From: Vulcanimicrobiota bacterium
GTDB taxonomy: Bacteria; Vulcanimicrobiota; Vulcanimicrobiia; Vulcanimicrobiales; Vulcanimicrobiaceae
Assembly (NCBI GenBank): GCA_003140215.1
Contig: PLJL01000001.1
Span: 1 to 64,000 of the forward strand
Reading direction: 5' to 3'
Length of the DNA: 64,000 nucleotides
Numbering within the stretch: position 1 is the stretch's first letter; each line of letters opens with the position of its first letter. Shown here piece after piece: positions 8,707 to 17,058 of the stretch. The notes beneath the pieces were generated by a model that made no database searches, was not told the DNA's origin, and saw nothing but the letters and a program-made list of their open reading frames with translations. The translations under genes were made by a program, and so were the position numbers.

Positions 8707-8732
8707 CCGCCCCGTCGGGGGCGGCTTTTTTT
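8706..8732 (+). terminator. Intrinsic terminator
   Basis: GCCGCCCC, a four-base loop GTCG, GGGGCGGC, then seven T residues: a textbook Rho-independent terminator for transcripts coming from the sigma/anti-sigma operon or from a small RNA promoted after 8526. It precedes the pcp gene by about 140 bp. Confidence 0.92.
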
Positions 8733-8874
8733 CACCATCCGGATCGGCATGCACGCAGGTCCGGATCGACAGGCTACCACCCTCGGCGTGGGCTTCGCCC
8801 GAAGGGCGAGGCTTCGGGCGCAAACCCGAATCCACCAGAGGTCCCGCGCGTCGATCGCAGAAAACCTGCGGTTC

Positions 8875-9570
8875 GTGTCCCGGCACGTTCTGCTGACCGG
8901 TTTCGAGCCGTTCGGATCCCATTCGACAAACCCCAGCGAGCTGCTCGTGCGCAGCCTCGAAGGCCGCATCGTCGGCGGGCGGCTTATCCGCGGACGCGTT
9001 TTCCCGGTGGAGAGCAGCTCGTTGCGCGGCCGCCTCGAAACGGCACTTAGCGAGGAACGCCCCGAGTTCGCGATCGGGCTCGGGTACGCGCCCGGACGCA
9101 CCGCGCTGGCGCTCGAACGGGTGAGCGTGAACGTCCTGGACTTCGCCATTCCCGACGCCTCGGGAGCGACGCGCAAGAACGAAGCCGTGCGGCCGGGCGG
9201 CCCCGACGCGTACCTCTCGACCGTGCCGTTGGATGAGATCGAGCGCGCCTGGACGAGCGCCGGCGTGCCGGGCTACGTCTCCGACAGCGCGGGCACCTAT
9301 CTGTGCAATCAATGGCTCTATGAGGCACTCTCGCTGACGTCCCAGACAAACCCGACCATCCCGGTCGGCTTCATCCACGTCCCCGCGCTCCCGGCCCAAG
9401 CCGCACAGCTCGGCGCCGCGAACACGCCCTCGATGACGGTCGAGCTCATGGTAAAAGGGATCGAGACCGCGATCGAAGCGCTCGGGCAGTGGATCGCGTC
9501 CAAGCCCGCGGCGCAGCCGCAACCCGCGGCGGACAAACTCTGGATCCCCGGCGGATTGGCGAAACGTTGA
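8875..9570 (+). CDS. pcp: Pyroglutamyl-peptidase I
   Basis: Cysteine peptidase (family C15) that removes N-terminal pyroglutamate from peptides. 231 aa from a GTG at 8875, close to the usual 200-230. Visible family blocks: LLTGFEPFGSHSTNPSE at the N-terminus, the Glu of the triad in LERVSVNVLDF, the nucleophile Cys in SDSAGTYLCNQWLYEAL, and the His in VGFIHVPALP. The C-terminus has a short Gln/Pro/Ala extension. The reading frame stays open upstream of the GTG, but that extension is not conserved-looking. Its TGA overlaps the TTG start of the next gene, and an oligopeptide-binding lipoprotein follows, suggesting a peptide-use unit. Confidence 0.88.
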   Translation: MSRHVLLTGFEPFGSHSTNPSELLVRSLEGRIVGGRLIRGRVFPVESSSLRGRLETALSEERPEFAIGLGYAPGRTALALERVSVNVLDFAIPDASGATRKNEAVRPGGPDAYLSTVPLDEIERAWTSAGVPGYVSDSAGTYLCNQWLYEALSLTSQTNPTIPVGFIHVPALPAQAAQLGAANTPSMTVELMVKGIETAIEALGQWIASKPAAQPQPAADKLWIPGGLAKR

Positions 9571-11405
9571 GCGACAACAACGAACCCGATCCACGCCTCT
9601 ACGCGATCCCCGACATCCACGGTCACGCGAAAGGCGAGCACAAGCCGTACACCGAGGAACGGCCGCTTCCGCTCACCGCGCGGATGTTGTTCCTGTGGTT
9701 CTATCACGCGTGCCGCCGCGGCTACCCGCGCTTCTTGATGGTCGCGGACCACATGAACTATCTGACCTTCGAGGACCCGGCGGCGGTCAACCTCGTGCGC
9801 CGTGCCCTCAAGCTCGCCCAAGCCGGCGACCTCTACGGCGCGGCGGAGACGGCCAACGTCGACGTCGGGCACGCCGCGGTCGTGAGCGAGGGGCTGCGCC
9901 GCGGGATGCGGTACTCGATCGGCGCCGAGGTCGACAACGACCCGCGCTCGCGCCCCGACGCACAGAACATCGTCGATGCGATGCGGCCCGACGGCATCAT
10001 ACGCTCGGTGCACTTCCTGCCGATCACGCACCCGGTCCACGGCGACAATTGGCCCTGGCCCTTCGACAATCCCGAGTTCCAGGAGCTGTTCGACGTCGTC
10101 GGCGTCGAGCGCACCTGGGAGCTGTACATCAACGCACTCGTCGACGCGATCGAGCGCCTCCCGGGGCACATCGTCGGACATTTCTTCGTTCCGGCGGTGT
10201 TCGGGCACTGGCCTGACGACGCCAAGCTCGACGCGTATGAGAATCGCGTCCTCGACGCCGCCGAGGCGCGTGGGATGGCGATCGAGTTCAACACGCGCTT
10301 CTTCTACCGCGATCACAGCAACGAGGAAAAGGACCGCTACCTCGACGCCAACCAGCGCCTGTTGCGCAAAGCCAAGGCGCGCGGCGTGCAGATCGCCATC
10401 GGTTCGGATGCGCACTCGCCCAAGGACCAGGGCGGCGCATTCGAGGTCGTGCTGCACGTCCTCGACGCGCTCGACATCAACGAGATCGTCTTTCCGCTCG
10501 GCGGCCAACTCCGCCGGGTTGCGTTGCGCGTGTTCCGCGAGCCCGAACCCGAACCGGTACCGGAGGCGCCGGCCCCGGAGCCGCAGCCGGTTGCGCAAGC
10601 CGCCGCCGAGCCCGCAAGACCCGTGCGCAAAGCTCGGGCAACCGCCGCCTCCACCCGCCCGGCGTCGACGTCTCCCGAACGGCCTCCGGAGCGTTCTGAG
10701 AACTCCGCGGCCGCCGCCGAAGCACCCCCCGAGCCGCCCCCCAAGGCCGCCCCCAAGCGCAAGGAAACGCCGTCCACGCCGGCCGCGGAACCGGTCACCC
10801 CGCCGGCGCCCAAGCCTCCCGCGAAGGCCGCCAAAGCGGCCCCCGTGAAGCCGCCGGCCGCCAAGACGCCCGCCAAAGCGGCGCACGTCGCGAAGCCGCC
10901 GCCGCCCAAGGCCGCCGCGAAGCCGCCGGCTCGACCCAAGCCCGCCGCGCCCAAGCCTCCCGCGCCCAAGGCTCCCGCGCCCAAGGCTCCCGCGCCCAAG
11001 CCTCCCGCGCCCAAGGCTGTGGCGAAGGCCGCAGCCCAAAAGGCCGCGCCTGTGAAGAAAGCCGCCAAGGCCGCACCGGCCGCGCGCGCCGCGGCGAAGA
11101 AAGCCGCCCCGTCCCGCAAGAGCGCACCCGCGAAGAAAGCCGCGCCCGCCAAGAAGCCGGCCCCGGCCAAGAAGGCCGTGCACGCGAAGAAGGCCGGTCC
11201 GGCCAAGAAGGTCGCGCCCGCCAAAAAGGCCGCACCGGCCAAGAAACCCGTCAAGAAAGCTGCGCCGGCCCGCCCGGTGCCGAAGCGCGCCGCGCCGAAG
11301 AAGCCCGCGACCCGCAAACCCGCGGCGGCCCGGAGCGCGCCGGCCCGTAAATCGGCCGCTGCAAAGAAGACGACTGCGAAAAAGACGGCGCCCAAACGCC
11401 GTTGA
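9567..11405 (+). CDS. PHP-domain phosphoesterase with histone-H1-like tail
   Basis: 612 aa from a TTG that overlaps the pcp stop (TTGA). Residues about 1-325 are a PHP metal-dependent phosphoesterase: DIHGH near residue 14, VADHMN, a middle HFFVPAVFGH region, and GSDAHSP, matching the DxHxH, ADH and SDAH metal-ligand motifs. From about 330 the protein becomes Pro/Glu-rich, then for about 200 residues is made of Lys/Ala/Pro repeats such as PAKKAAPAKKPAPAKKA, ending KKTAPKRR, like bacterial histone-H1-like proteins. The tail should bind DNA or RNA nonspecifically. The natural substrate of the PHP part is unknown. Fusion rather than frameshift: the frame is continuous. Confidence 0.85.
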   Translation: MSDNNEPDPRLYAIPDIHGHAKGEHKPYTEERPLPLTARMLFLWFYHACRRGYPRFLMVADHMNYLTFEDPAAVNLVRRALKLAQAGDLYGAAETANVDVGHAAVVSEGLRRGMRYSIGAEVDNDPRSRPDAQNIVDAMRPDGIIRSVHFLPITHPVHGDNWPWPFDNPEFQELFDVVGVERTWELYINALVDAIERLPGHIVGHFFVPAVFGHWPDDAKLDAYENRVLDAAEARGMAIEFNTRFFYRDHSNEEKDRYLDANQRLLRKAKARGVQIAIGSDAHSPKDQGGAFEVVLHVLDALDINEIVFPLGGQLRRVALRVFREPEPEPVPEAPAPEPQPVAQAAAEPARPVRKARATAASTRPASTSPERPPERSENSAAAAEAPPEPPPKAAPKRKETPSTPAAEPVTPPAPKPPAKAAKAAPVKPPAAKTPAKAAHVAKPPPPKAAAKPPARPKPAAPKPPAPKAPAPKAPAPKPPAPKAVAKAAAQKAAPVKKAAKAAPAARAAAKKAAPSRKSAPAKKAAPAKKPAPAKKAVHAKKAGPAKKVAPAKKAAPAKKPVKKAAPARPVPKRAAPKKPATRKPAAARSAPARKSAAAKKTTAKKTAPKRR

Positions 11406-11416
11406 GGAGGACCCGC

Positions 11417-13069
11417 TTGCGTAACCTCGTGATCGGTGCGCTCGCCTGCGTGCTGTCGATGAGCGCGTGTTCGAAGATCGGCGATCAAACCAACGCCGGC
11501 GGAAGCGCGCGCACCACCGGAACCGTTCCGGGCGAGCTGCGGGTCGCGATCCAGCGCGCGCCCAACACGCTCAACCCGATCCTCTCGGCCAACACGACCG
11601 AAGGTTTCTTGAACCGCTTGACGTTCGACACGCTGATCAGCGTCGACGGCACCACCAAGAAGACCATTCCGATCCTGGCAACCGAGGTTCCGACCGAACA
11701 GAACGGCGGCATCAGCAAGAACGGCCTGACGATCACCTACCACTTGCACACCGGCGTGAAGTGGCACGACGGCGTCCCCTTCACCAGCAAGGACGTAAAG
11801 TTCACCTGGCAAGCGATGATGAACACCGCCAACAACGTGAACGCGCGCATCGGCTACGAGGACGTGCAGTCCGTTCAGACGCCGGACGACACCACGGTCA
11901 TCTTCCAGCTCAAACACAAGTTCGCGCCGTTCGTCAACACCGTGTTCGCCGAAAGCGACAACCCGGTCTGCATCCTGCCCGAGCACCTGCTGGCGAAGTT
12001 TCCCAACCTCAATCAGATCCCGTTCAACCAGGCACCCATCGGCACGGGTCCGTTCAAGGTCGCAGCGTGGATCCGCGGCGATCACATCGAGCTGGTCGCC
12101 AACGACGACTACTTCCGCGGCAAGCCGAAGCTGCGCCGCATCTTGGTGCGCGAGATTCCCGCGGAGAACACGTCGATCAACGCCTTGCGCTCGCACGACA
12201 TCGACTGGATCTTCGAGGCCTCACCGCAAGTCTACAAACAGATCAAGACGCTGCCCGAGATCAAGGTCGTTTTCAACGACCAGCCGCAGACGTTGGGGAT
12301 GCAGATGAATACGTCGCGGCCGCTTTTGAGCGACGTTCGAGTGCGGCGCGCCATCGCATACGCGGTCGACAAACAGGCTCTCGTCGACAAGAACACCGGC
12401 GGCAGCGCTCAGGTCGCATGGGCCGACCAGCCGCCGTTTTCGTGGGCGTACGAACCCGACGTGACGAAGTATCCGCACGACGTTGCGAAAGCGAAGCAAC
12501 TCCTCACCGACGCCGGCTGGACCCCCGGCCCCGACGGGATCGTTCGTAAGAACGGACGCCCGCTCTCGCTGCAGCTCTCGTACAACGTCGAGAACGCGAC
12601 CCGCACGCTGGTCGCGGTGCAGATTCAATCGATGCTCAAAGAGGCCGGGATCGACGCGCAAATCAAGACCTACCCGGCCAATCTCCTGTTCGCGACCTAC
12701 GGTCAGGGCGGGATCATGACCACCGGAAAATACGATCTCGCGGTGACCGGCTGGATCGCCGGAGACGACCCCGACGATCACTCGCTCTTTGCGAGCGACC
12801 AAATCCCCAAACCTGGGCACCCCGACGGAGTGAACTACACGCGCTATCAGAATCCCGAAATGGACGCGGCGCAGCGAGCGGCGCTGTCCTCGTACGATGA
12901 GGCGGTGCGCAAGAAAGCGTACTCGCAGATTCAGAAGCTGCTCGCGCGCGACGTGCCCGAGGACTTCATCTGGTTCCCGCGCCAAGCCCAGCCGATCAAT
13001 CCGGAGTTCAAGGGCTTCGCCCCGAACCCGGTCAACGAGGCCTGGAACGCCTACGAGTGGGAAATCTAG
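11417..13069 (+). CDS. ABC transporter oligopeptide-binding lipoprotein
   Basis: Extracytoplasmic solute-binding protein family 5 (DppA/OppA type), 550 aa. I chose the TTG at 11417 because GAGGAGG ends 6 nt before it. The signal peptide ends in the lipobox MSAC, giving a lipid-anchored Cys at about residue 18. Family blocks include PNTLNPILSANTTEGF, GLTITYHLHTGVKWHDGVPF, TSKDVKFTWQAMM, APIGTGPFKV and DVRVRRAIAYAVDKQALV. No permease or ATPase genes are in the window, so the partner transporter is elsewhere. Neighbouring pyroglutamyl peptidase makes a peptide ligand likely. Confidence 0.92.
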   Translation: MRNLVIGALACVLSMSACSKIGDQTNAGGSARTTGTVPGELRVAIQRAPNTLNPILSANTTEGFLNRLTFDTLISVDGTTKKTIPILATEVPTEQNGGISKNGLTITYHLHTGVKWHDGVPFTSKDVKFTWQAMMNTANNVNARIGYEDVQSVQTPDDTTVIFQLKHKFAPFVNTVFAESDNPVCILPEHLLAKFPNLNQIPFNQAPIGTGPFKVAAWIRGDHIELVANDDYFRGKPKLRRILVREIPAENTSINALRSHDIDWIFEASPQVYKQIKTLPEIKVVFNDQPQTLGMQMNTSRPLLSDVRVRRAIAYAVDKQALVDKNTGGSAQVAWADQPPFSWAYEPDVTKYPHDVAKAKQLLTDAGWTPGPDGIVRKNGRPLSLQLSYNVENATRTLVAVQIQSMLKEAGIDAQIKTYPANLLFATYGQGGIMTTGKYDLAVTGWIAGDDPDDHSLFASDQIPKPGHPDGVNYTRYQNPEMDAAQRAALSSYDEAVRKKAYSQIQKLLARDVPEDFIWFPRQAQPINPEFKGFAPNPVNEAWNAYEWEI

Positions 13070-13131
13070 TGGCTTCGCTGACGCTCAGCCTCCCGTTCGG
13101 CCTGCGGCCGATCCGACAGAGGAATTTCTAG

Positions 13132-13689
13132 GTGTTCGACGAGCCGCTGCCGTCCACGAGCAGCCTCGCCCGGATCCCGGAACTGCGCTGGCTGCGTAAC
13201 GTCATCACCGAGCGCGCGCTCACCCGCGGCGACTACCTGCTCTCCGGTGGCGCGCGCAGCGACTACTACATCGACAAGTTCAAGCTCTTCGCGGATCCGC
13301 AGGTGCTGCGCCGCATCGCGCGGCTGTTCGCGCCGATCATCTCGGAGATCAACCCCGACGTCATCGGCGGCACCGAACTGGGCGGCGTGATCATCGCGAC
13401 CGCCGTATCGGGGATGACCGGGCTGCCCATGATCGTGGTGCGCAAGCAGCCCAAACAGTACGGCGCGTTCGCCGCGGAGTACGTCGAGGGCCCGTTCAAC
13501 GCCGGCCAGCACGTCCTGTTACTCGAGGACGTCGTCACCAGCGGGCGCGAGCTGCTCGCCGCGAAGGCGCGGCTCGAAGAGCTCAACCTGCGCGTCACGC
13601 CGCACGCGATCATCTCGCGCGGGCTCGCCCCGGTCAGCTCGCTCATCCAGTTCTCGCTGCCCCGCGACAGCGGCCCGCGCACGAACTAG
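13132..13689 (+). CDS. pyrE: Orotate phosphoribosyltransferase
   Basis: Joins orotate to PRPP to give OMP in pyrimidine synthesis. 185 aa. Family features: YLLSGGARSDYYIDKFKL near residue 45, the flexible-loop region VVRKQPKQYG, and the PRPP-binding motif VLLLEDVVTSGRELL near residue 130. The start is a GTG with AGAGGA about 10 nt upstream. It is the last gene of the rightward run and converges with the MBL hydrolase 13 bp further on. No other pyr genes are nearby. Confidence 0.88.
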   Translation: MFDEPLPSTSSLARIPELRWLRNVITERALTRGDYLLSGGARSDYYIDKFKLFADPQVLRRIARLFAPIISEINPDVIGGTELGGVIIATAVSGMTGLPMIVVRKQPKQYGAFAAEYVEGPFNAGQHVLLLEDVVTSGRELLAAKARLEELNLRVTPHAIISRGLAPVSSLIQFSLPRDSGPRTN

Positions 13690-13702
13690 TTAGCCTTCTA
13701 GC

Positions 13703-14482
13703 CTAACGATCGAGGTCGATCGTGCTGTGATCGTCGGCGACGAGGATCTCGCCGGGGAAGAGTTCGCGCGCCGACCCGTCGAGGTCGTGGTAGGTGGACT
13801 CTTGCGGGTAGTGGGTGAGCACCAGCCGCCGAACGCCGGCCTGGCGCGCCATCGCAGCGGCATCGGCGGCCGAACAGTGACCGCGCATCCCGATCTCGGC
13901 CTCGCCGCAGCGTAGCGTAGCCTCGCACAGAAAGACGTCCGTCTCCCGCGCGAGCGCGACGACGCGGTCGTCGGGCGCCGTGTCGGCGGAGTACGTCACG
14001 CTAGCGCCGTAGCGCTCCCAGCGCATCGCAAAGGCCGGAATGTAGTGCGCGGTATGGGCGAAGCGCACCGTCGCGCCGGCGATTGCGAGCGGCCGCGACG
14101 GGTCGTACTCGTGCAGCTCGAACACGTCGTCGAGAAACTCGCCGCCCTCGTGCGGAAACGCCGACACCAGCTTGCGCAGCATCGCCAACCCGCCCGGCGG
14201 CAGGTGGACCGGCAGCTTTGCAGAGCGGCGGCGCGGGCCGTAGCGCAGCGCGTAGCGCAGCGGGATGAGATCGATGAAGTGATCGGCGTGCATGTGGCTG
14301 ATGACGATCGCACCCAAGCGATCGTAGTCGACGTGACTGCGCAGATTCGACAGCGCTCCGGTGCCGAGGTCGAAGACGACCGGCGTGTCGCCGTCGTCGA
14401 CGAGGTACGAACTGCAGGCGCGTTCGGGCCGCGGTATCGACGAGCTCGATCCCGCGATGGTCAGCCGCGCCGTCGCCGTCAG
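13703..14482 (-). CDS. MBL-fold hydrolase, RNase Z-like
   Basis: Metallo-beta-lactamase fold protein, about 259 aa, with the zinc motif SHMHADHFIDL (HxHxDH), a further His in FAHTAHYIPAF, Asp in TYSADTAPDDRVVALA, and a late His in LVLTHYPQ. The arrangement is that of ribonuclease Z-like or phosphodiesterase members. The start is unclear: no ATG fits; a CTG at 14482 overlaps the stop of the upstream gene in CTGA, and AGGAGG lies 13 nt upstream, so coupled translation is likely. Substrate unknown. Confidence 0.78.
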   Translation of the reverse strand: MTATARLTIAGSSSSIPRPERACSSYLVDDGDTPVVFDLGTGALSNLRSHVDYDRLGAIVISHMHADHFIDLIPLRYALRYGPRRRSAKLPVHLPPGGLAMLRKLVSAFPHEGGEFLDDVFELHEYDPSRPLAIAGATVRFAHTAHYIPAFAMRWERYGASVTYSADTAPDDRVVALARETDVFLCEATLRCGEAEIGMRGHCSAADAAAMARQAGVRRLVLTHYPQESTYHDLDGSARELFPGEILVADDHSTIDLDR

Positions 14483-16179
14483 CGGGATCGGACTTCCTCC
14501 TGGCGCTGCGCGGGCGCCGGCTTGAACTGTGAGAGCGGAACGAGGAAGAGAAGCCGGTCGTACGGCTCCATCTCCTCGAACGCGTCGATGTGCAGGAAGT
14601 TGCCCTTCCGGAACACGCCGAGCGGTATGCAATGCTCCGCCGGAGGGGGCTGCGGGACCTCTCCTTGGAGCCGCTCCCCGACGTTGTAGGTGTCGTCGCC
14701 GAAGGCGATGCGGCCGCGCGTCCCCGGAAAGCGCGACAGACCCGCAAAGGCGGGCGCGGCCAGCGTGGTCGTCGAGTAGGTGTGGATCGCCTCGAACTGG
14801 CGCGCGATCGAGCCGGCGAAGGCTTCATCTTGCACGCGCATCACCACGTGGACGTGCGGGTTACGGGCGCGCACGCCCAGGGCCACCTCGAGGTTCGCGG
14901 TATCGCTGCCGGTCACCGCGACGACGGCGCGGACGTTGGCGATGTTGCACAGGTCCAACGTCGCATCGCTGGTCGCGTCGCCGGTGAGCAGCTCGATCCG
15001 CCGCGTGCGCGACATCTCCACCAGCGCCGGATCGGGGAGGGAGTCGACGACGACGACCTTGTGGTGGAGCTGGCGCAGATAGTCAACGGCCCGCGTCCCG
15101 ACATTACCGCTCCCGCAGACCAGCACGTGGCCCTTGGTGCGGATTCGGCGCAGCCCTTGCATCGCGGTGAACTGCGCGCGGGTCAGCGCCGAGGTTGCGA
15201 AGGCGATGAAGATCCCCGACGTCGCCAGCCCGGCATAGACCATGAAGCTTGCCAGGGCCATCGGTATCCGTCCCGCAGCGAGCGGCGTGCGGGCGTCGCC
15301 GGTGATCGAGAAGTTCGTCGCGATGAAAAAGAACGCGGTGAGCGGGTCGCGCCCGAGCCGGATCGAGAAGTACGTGATCGCCAGAGCGTAGATCGTCAAC
15401 ACCGCGACGAGGATCCGGCTCAGGATCGGATCGATCCGGCGCAGCCGGCGCAGCCGCCGCGACGTGCCGATCCGCAGCCGCAGCAGATGGTTATGGCGGC
15501 GCTCGACGCGCTCGGGGCGCATGGGGCTGGTGGCTTCGAGGTGCTGCACGCCGGCGAAGACGATGACCTCGTCGGCGGGCGCGAAGACGTGATCCGGGGG
15601 GATGTCGGGGACGCCGTTGAGCGCGATGACCCGGCCGCGCAGGCGCAGTTGCGCGGCCCGTTGGGTCAGCCCGACGATATCGAACGCCGCGGCGGTGCGC
15701 TGGGCGAAGCCGGTCTGCACGCCGTCGACGTCGGGAAACTGCAGCGCGTGGAAGCACGTCGGGTCCAGCGCGGTGCCGACGAACGCCGCCGCGGAGTGCG
15801 AGGCGAGCGACAGGACCGAGCAATTGGGAAGGTTCTGTTCGACCTTGCGCCCCAAGGCGCGGTTGAACTGGCGCAGCACGACCCGAATCGAGGGGTTGAG
15901 GTCGCGCGCCTTGAGCGCTACCTGGAGGTTCAAGCGGTCGTCGTCGGAGAGCGTCATGATCGACGCCGCGTCGAGGACGCCGGCGATCCGTAGCGCATCG
16001 TAGTCGTTGGGCGGGTGCGGGAAGTAGTCGCAGCCGAGCCGGCTGAGCTTCTCGCCGATGTCCTCGGAATGCATCCACAGCAGCGCAACACGGTGTCCCT
16101 GCGTAGCGAGCAGCTCTTCGCACACGCGCACCGCGAGCGCGTCACCGCCCACGACCAGGATCAGGGGAACCGCACTCAT
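14479..16179 (-). CDS. RCK-membrane-RCK potassium channel/TrkA-like protein
   Basis: 566 aa with two RCK/TrkA-N nucleotide-binding domains around a membrane part. RCK1 starts LILVVGGDALAVRVCEELL; hydrophobic segments lie at about residues 265-290, 305-320 and 325-350; RCK2 starts HVLVCGSGNVGTRAVDYLRQL and includes a TrkA-C-like end. The segment where a potassium channel has its selectivity filter reads NFSITGDARTP instead of a TVGYGD-type sequence. Family members gate K+ flux in response to nucleotides or divalent ions; here the pore function is doubtful. Its ATG and that of the divergent methyltransferase share the CATG at 16177-16180. Downstream it overlaps the MBL gene. Confidence 0.8.
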   Translation of the reverse strand: MSAVPLILVVGGDALAVRVCEELLATQGHRVALLWMHSEDIGEKLSRLGCDYFPHPPNDYDALRIAGVLDAASIMTLSDDDRLNLQVALKARDLNPSIRVVLRQFNRALGRKVEQNLPNCSVLSLASHSAAAFVGTALDPTCFHALQFPDVDGVQTGFAQRTAAAFDIVGLTQRAAQLRLRGRVIALNGVPDIPPDHVFAPADEVIVFAGVQHLEATSPMRPERVERRHNHLLRLRIGTSRRLRRLRRIDPILSRILVAVLTIYALAITYFSIRLGRDPLTAFFFIATNFSITGDARTPLAAGRIPMALASFMVYAGLATSGIFIAFATSALTRAQFTAMQGLRRIRTKGHVLVCGSGNVGTRAVDYLRQLHHKVVVVDSLPDPALVEMSRTRRIELLTGDATSDATLDLCNIANVRAVVAVTGSDTANLEVALGVRARNPHVHVVMRVQDEAFAGSIARQFEAIHTYSTTTLAAPAFAGLSRFPGTRGRIAFGDDTYNVGERLQGEVPQPPPAEHCIPLGVFRKGNFLHIDAFEEMEPYDRLLFLVPLSQFKPAPAQRQEEVRSR

Positions 16180-16747
16180 GTCATCGTCATCGGCAGAGAC
16201 CGCGCACCCGCTCGCCGAGCGTCTGATTCGACTCGCCCGGGAGCAACCTCTCGATGGCCCGGTCATCGAGGTAGGCACGGGTTCGGGGCGCAATGCGCGG
16301 GCCCTCGTCGCGGCGCGGATTCCCAACGTGAGCGTGCCCGACAGCACACCGTACACCCAGCTGCCGGGCAGCCGAGAGACCTACGGCGCCGCGCTGTCGA
16401 CCCACGCCTACCTGCACGGGACCAGCGCGAAGCTGCGCGCGGGGATCGCGGACCTGCGGCGGGTCCTCAAGCGCGAGGCGCCGGCCTTCATCACGCTGGG
16501 GTCGTTCAAGGACGCTCGCTACGGGCTGGGCATCCCGTTCGACGAACGCAGCTTCGCGCCGGGCGAAGGCGCCGAACTGGGGATTCCGCACGCCTACTTC
16601 GACCGCGACGGCGTGATCGAACTGCTCTTGGGGTTCCGCATCGAGTCCATGCAGGAGGTGGAGGTCGACGAGATCGTCGGGCGCTGGGCGCACGATGACG
16701 AGATCGTGGGCCGAGTGCACTGGTTCGTCGAGGCGCGCCGTCAGTAG
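16178..16747 (+). CDS. SAM-dependent methyltransferase (class I)
   Basis: 189 aa. Motif I is VIEVGTGSGRNARAL (about residues 28-42), followed by the alternating beta/alpha pattern of the Rossmann-like methyltransferase fold, with ITLGSFKDARYGLG in the substrate half. AGGGGA lies about 10 nt before the ATG. It starts inside the same CATG as the divergent RCK protein and its 3' end overlaps the rhodanese gene, which runs the other way. Substrate unknown. Confidence 0.72.
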   Translation: MSSSSAETAHPLAERLIRLAREQPLDGPVIEVGTGSGRNARALVAARIPNVSVPDSTPYTQLPGSRETYGAALSTHAYLHGTSAKLRAGIADLRRVLKREAPAFITLGSFKDARYGLGIPFDERSFAPGEGAELGIPHAYFDRDGVIELLLGFRIESMQEVEVDEIVGRWAHDDEIVGRVHWFVEARRQ

Positions 16748-17058
16748 CGCGGGACGCTCGAGTCGATCTCGGTCGACCACTCGTCGATGCCGCCGGCGAG
16801 GTTCACCGCGTTCTCGTATCCGTTTTCGTTGAGGAATTGGGTGACGCGCTCGCTGCGGCCGCCGTGGTGGCACATGCACACGATCGGTCTATTGCGCGGC
16901 AGCTCGCCGAGGTGCGCCGGGATCTCGCGCATGGGGATCGCCCGCGCCCAGGCGAGCGCGGCGGTCGCGACCTCGTCGGGCTCGCGCACGTCGAGCAGGA
17001 CGAAGTCCTCGCCCGCATCGTGACGGCGCTTGAGCTCGGCGACCGAGATCTCGGTCAC
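16741..17058 (-). CDS. Rhodanese-domain protein
   Basis: Single-domain sulfurtransferase, 105 aa, with [10 protein letters not shown] and the active loop CHHGGRS, Cys63 being the persulfide-carrying residue. Its ATG overlaps the thiG TGA (ATGA), so it is the last gene of a thiS-thiG-rhodanese run. Rhodanese domains can pass persulfide sulfur to ThiS during thiazole synthesis (as the one on ThiI does in enteric bacteria); the operon position suggests this role here, which is inference. Confidence 0.9.
   Translation of the reverse strand: MTEISVAELKRRHDAGEDFVLLDVREPDEVATAALAWARAIPMREIPAHLGELPRNRPIVCMCHHGGRSERVTQFLNENGYENAVNLAGGIDEWSTEIDSSVPRY

Noticed and set aside
8640-9050. 136-codon plus-strand frame across the terminator into pcp
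   Set aside because: It runs through a strong intrinsic terminator and overlaps pcp in another frame; the product is low-complexity Arg/Pro-rich.
10930-11400. Regular short repeats resembling a repeat array
   Set aside because: They are codon repeats for AKKA/PAK units inside the H1-like tail; there are no unique spacers, so this is not a CRISPR array.
9318-12196. Two long minus-strand frames opposite the PHP/H1-like gene, one Gly/Arg-rich and one Ala/Gly-rich
   Set aside because: They mirror the Lys/Ala/Pro codons of the real gene and carry no independent start signal or domain.
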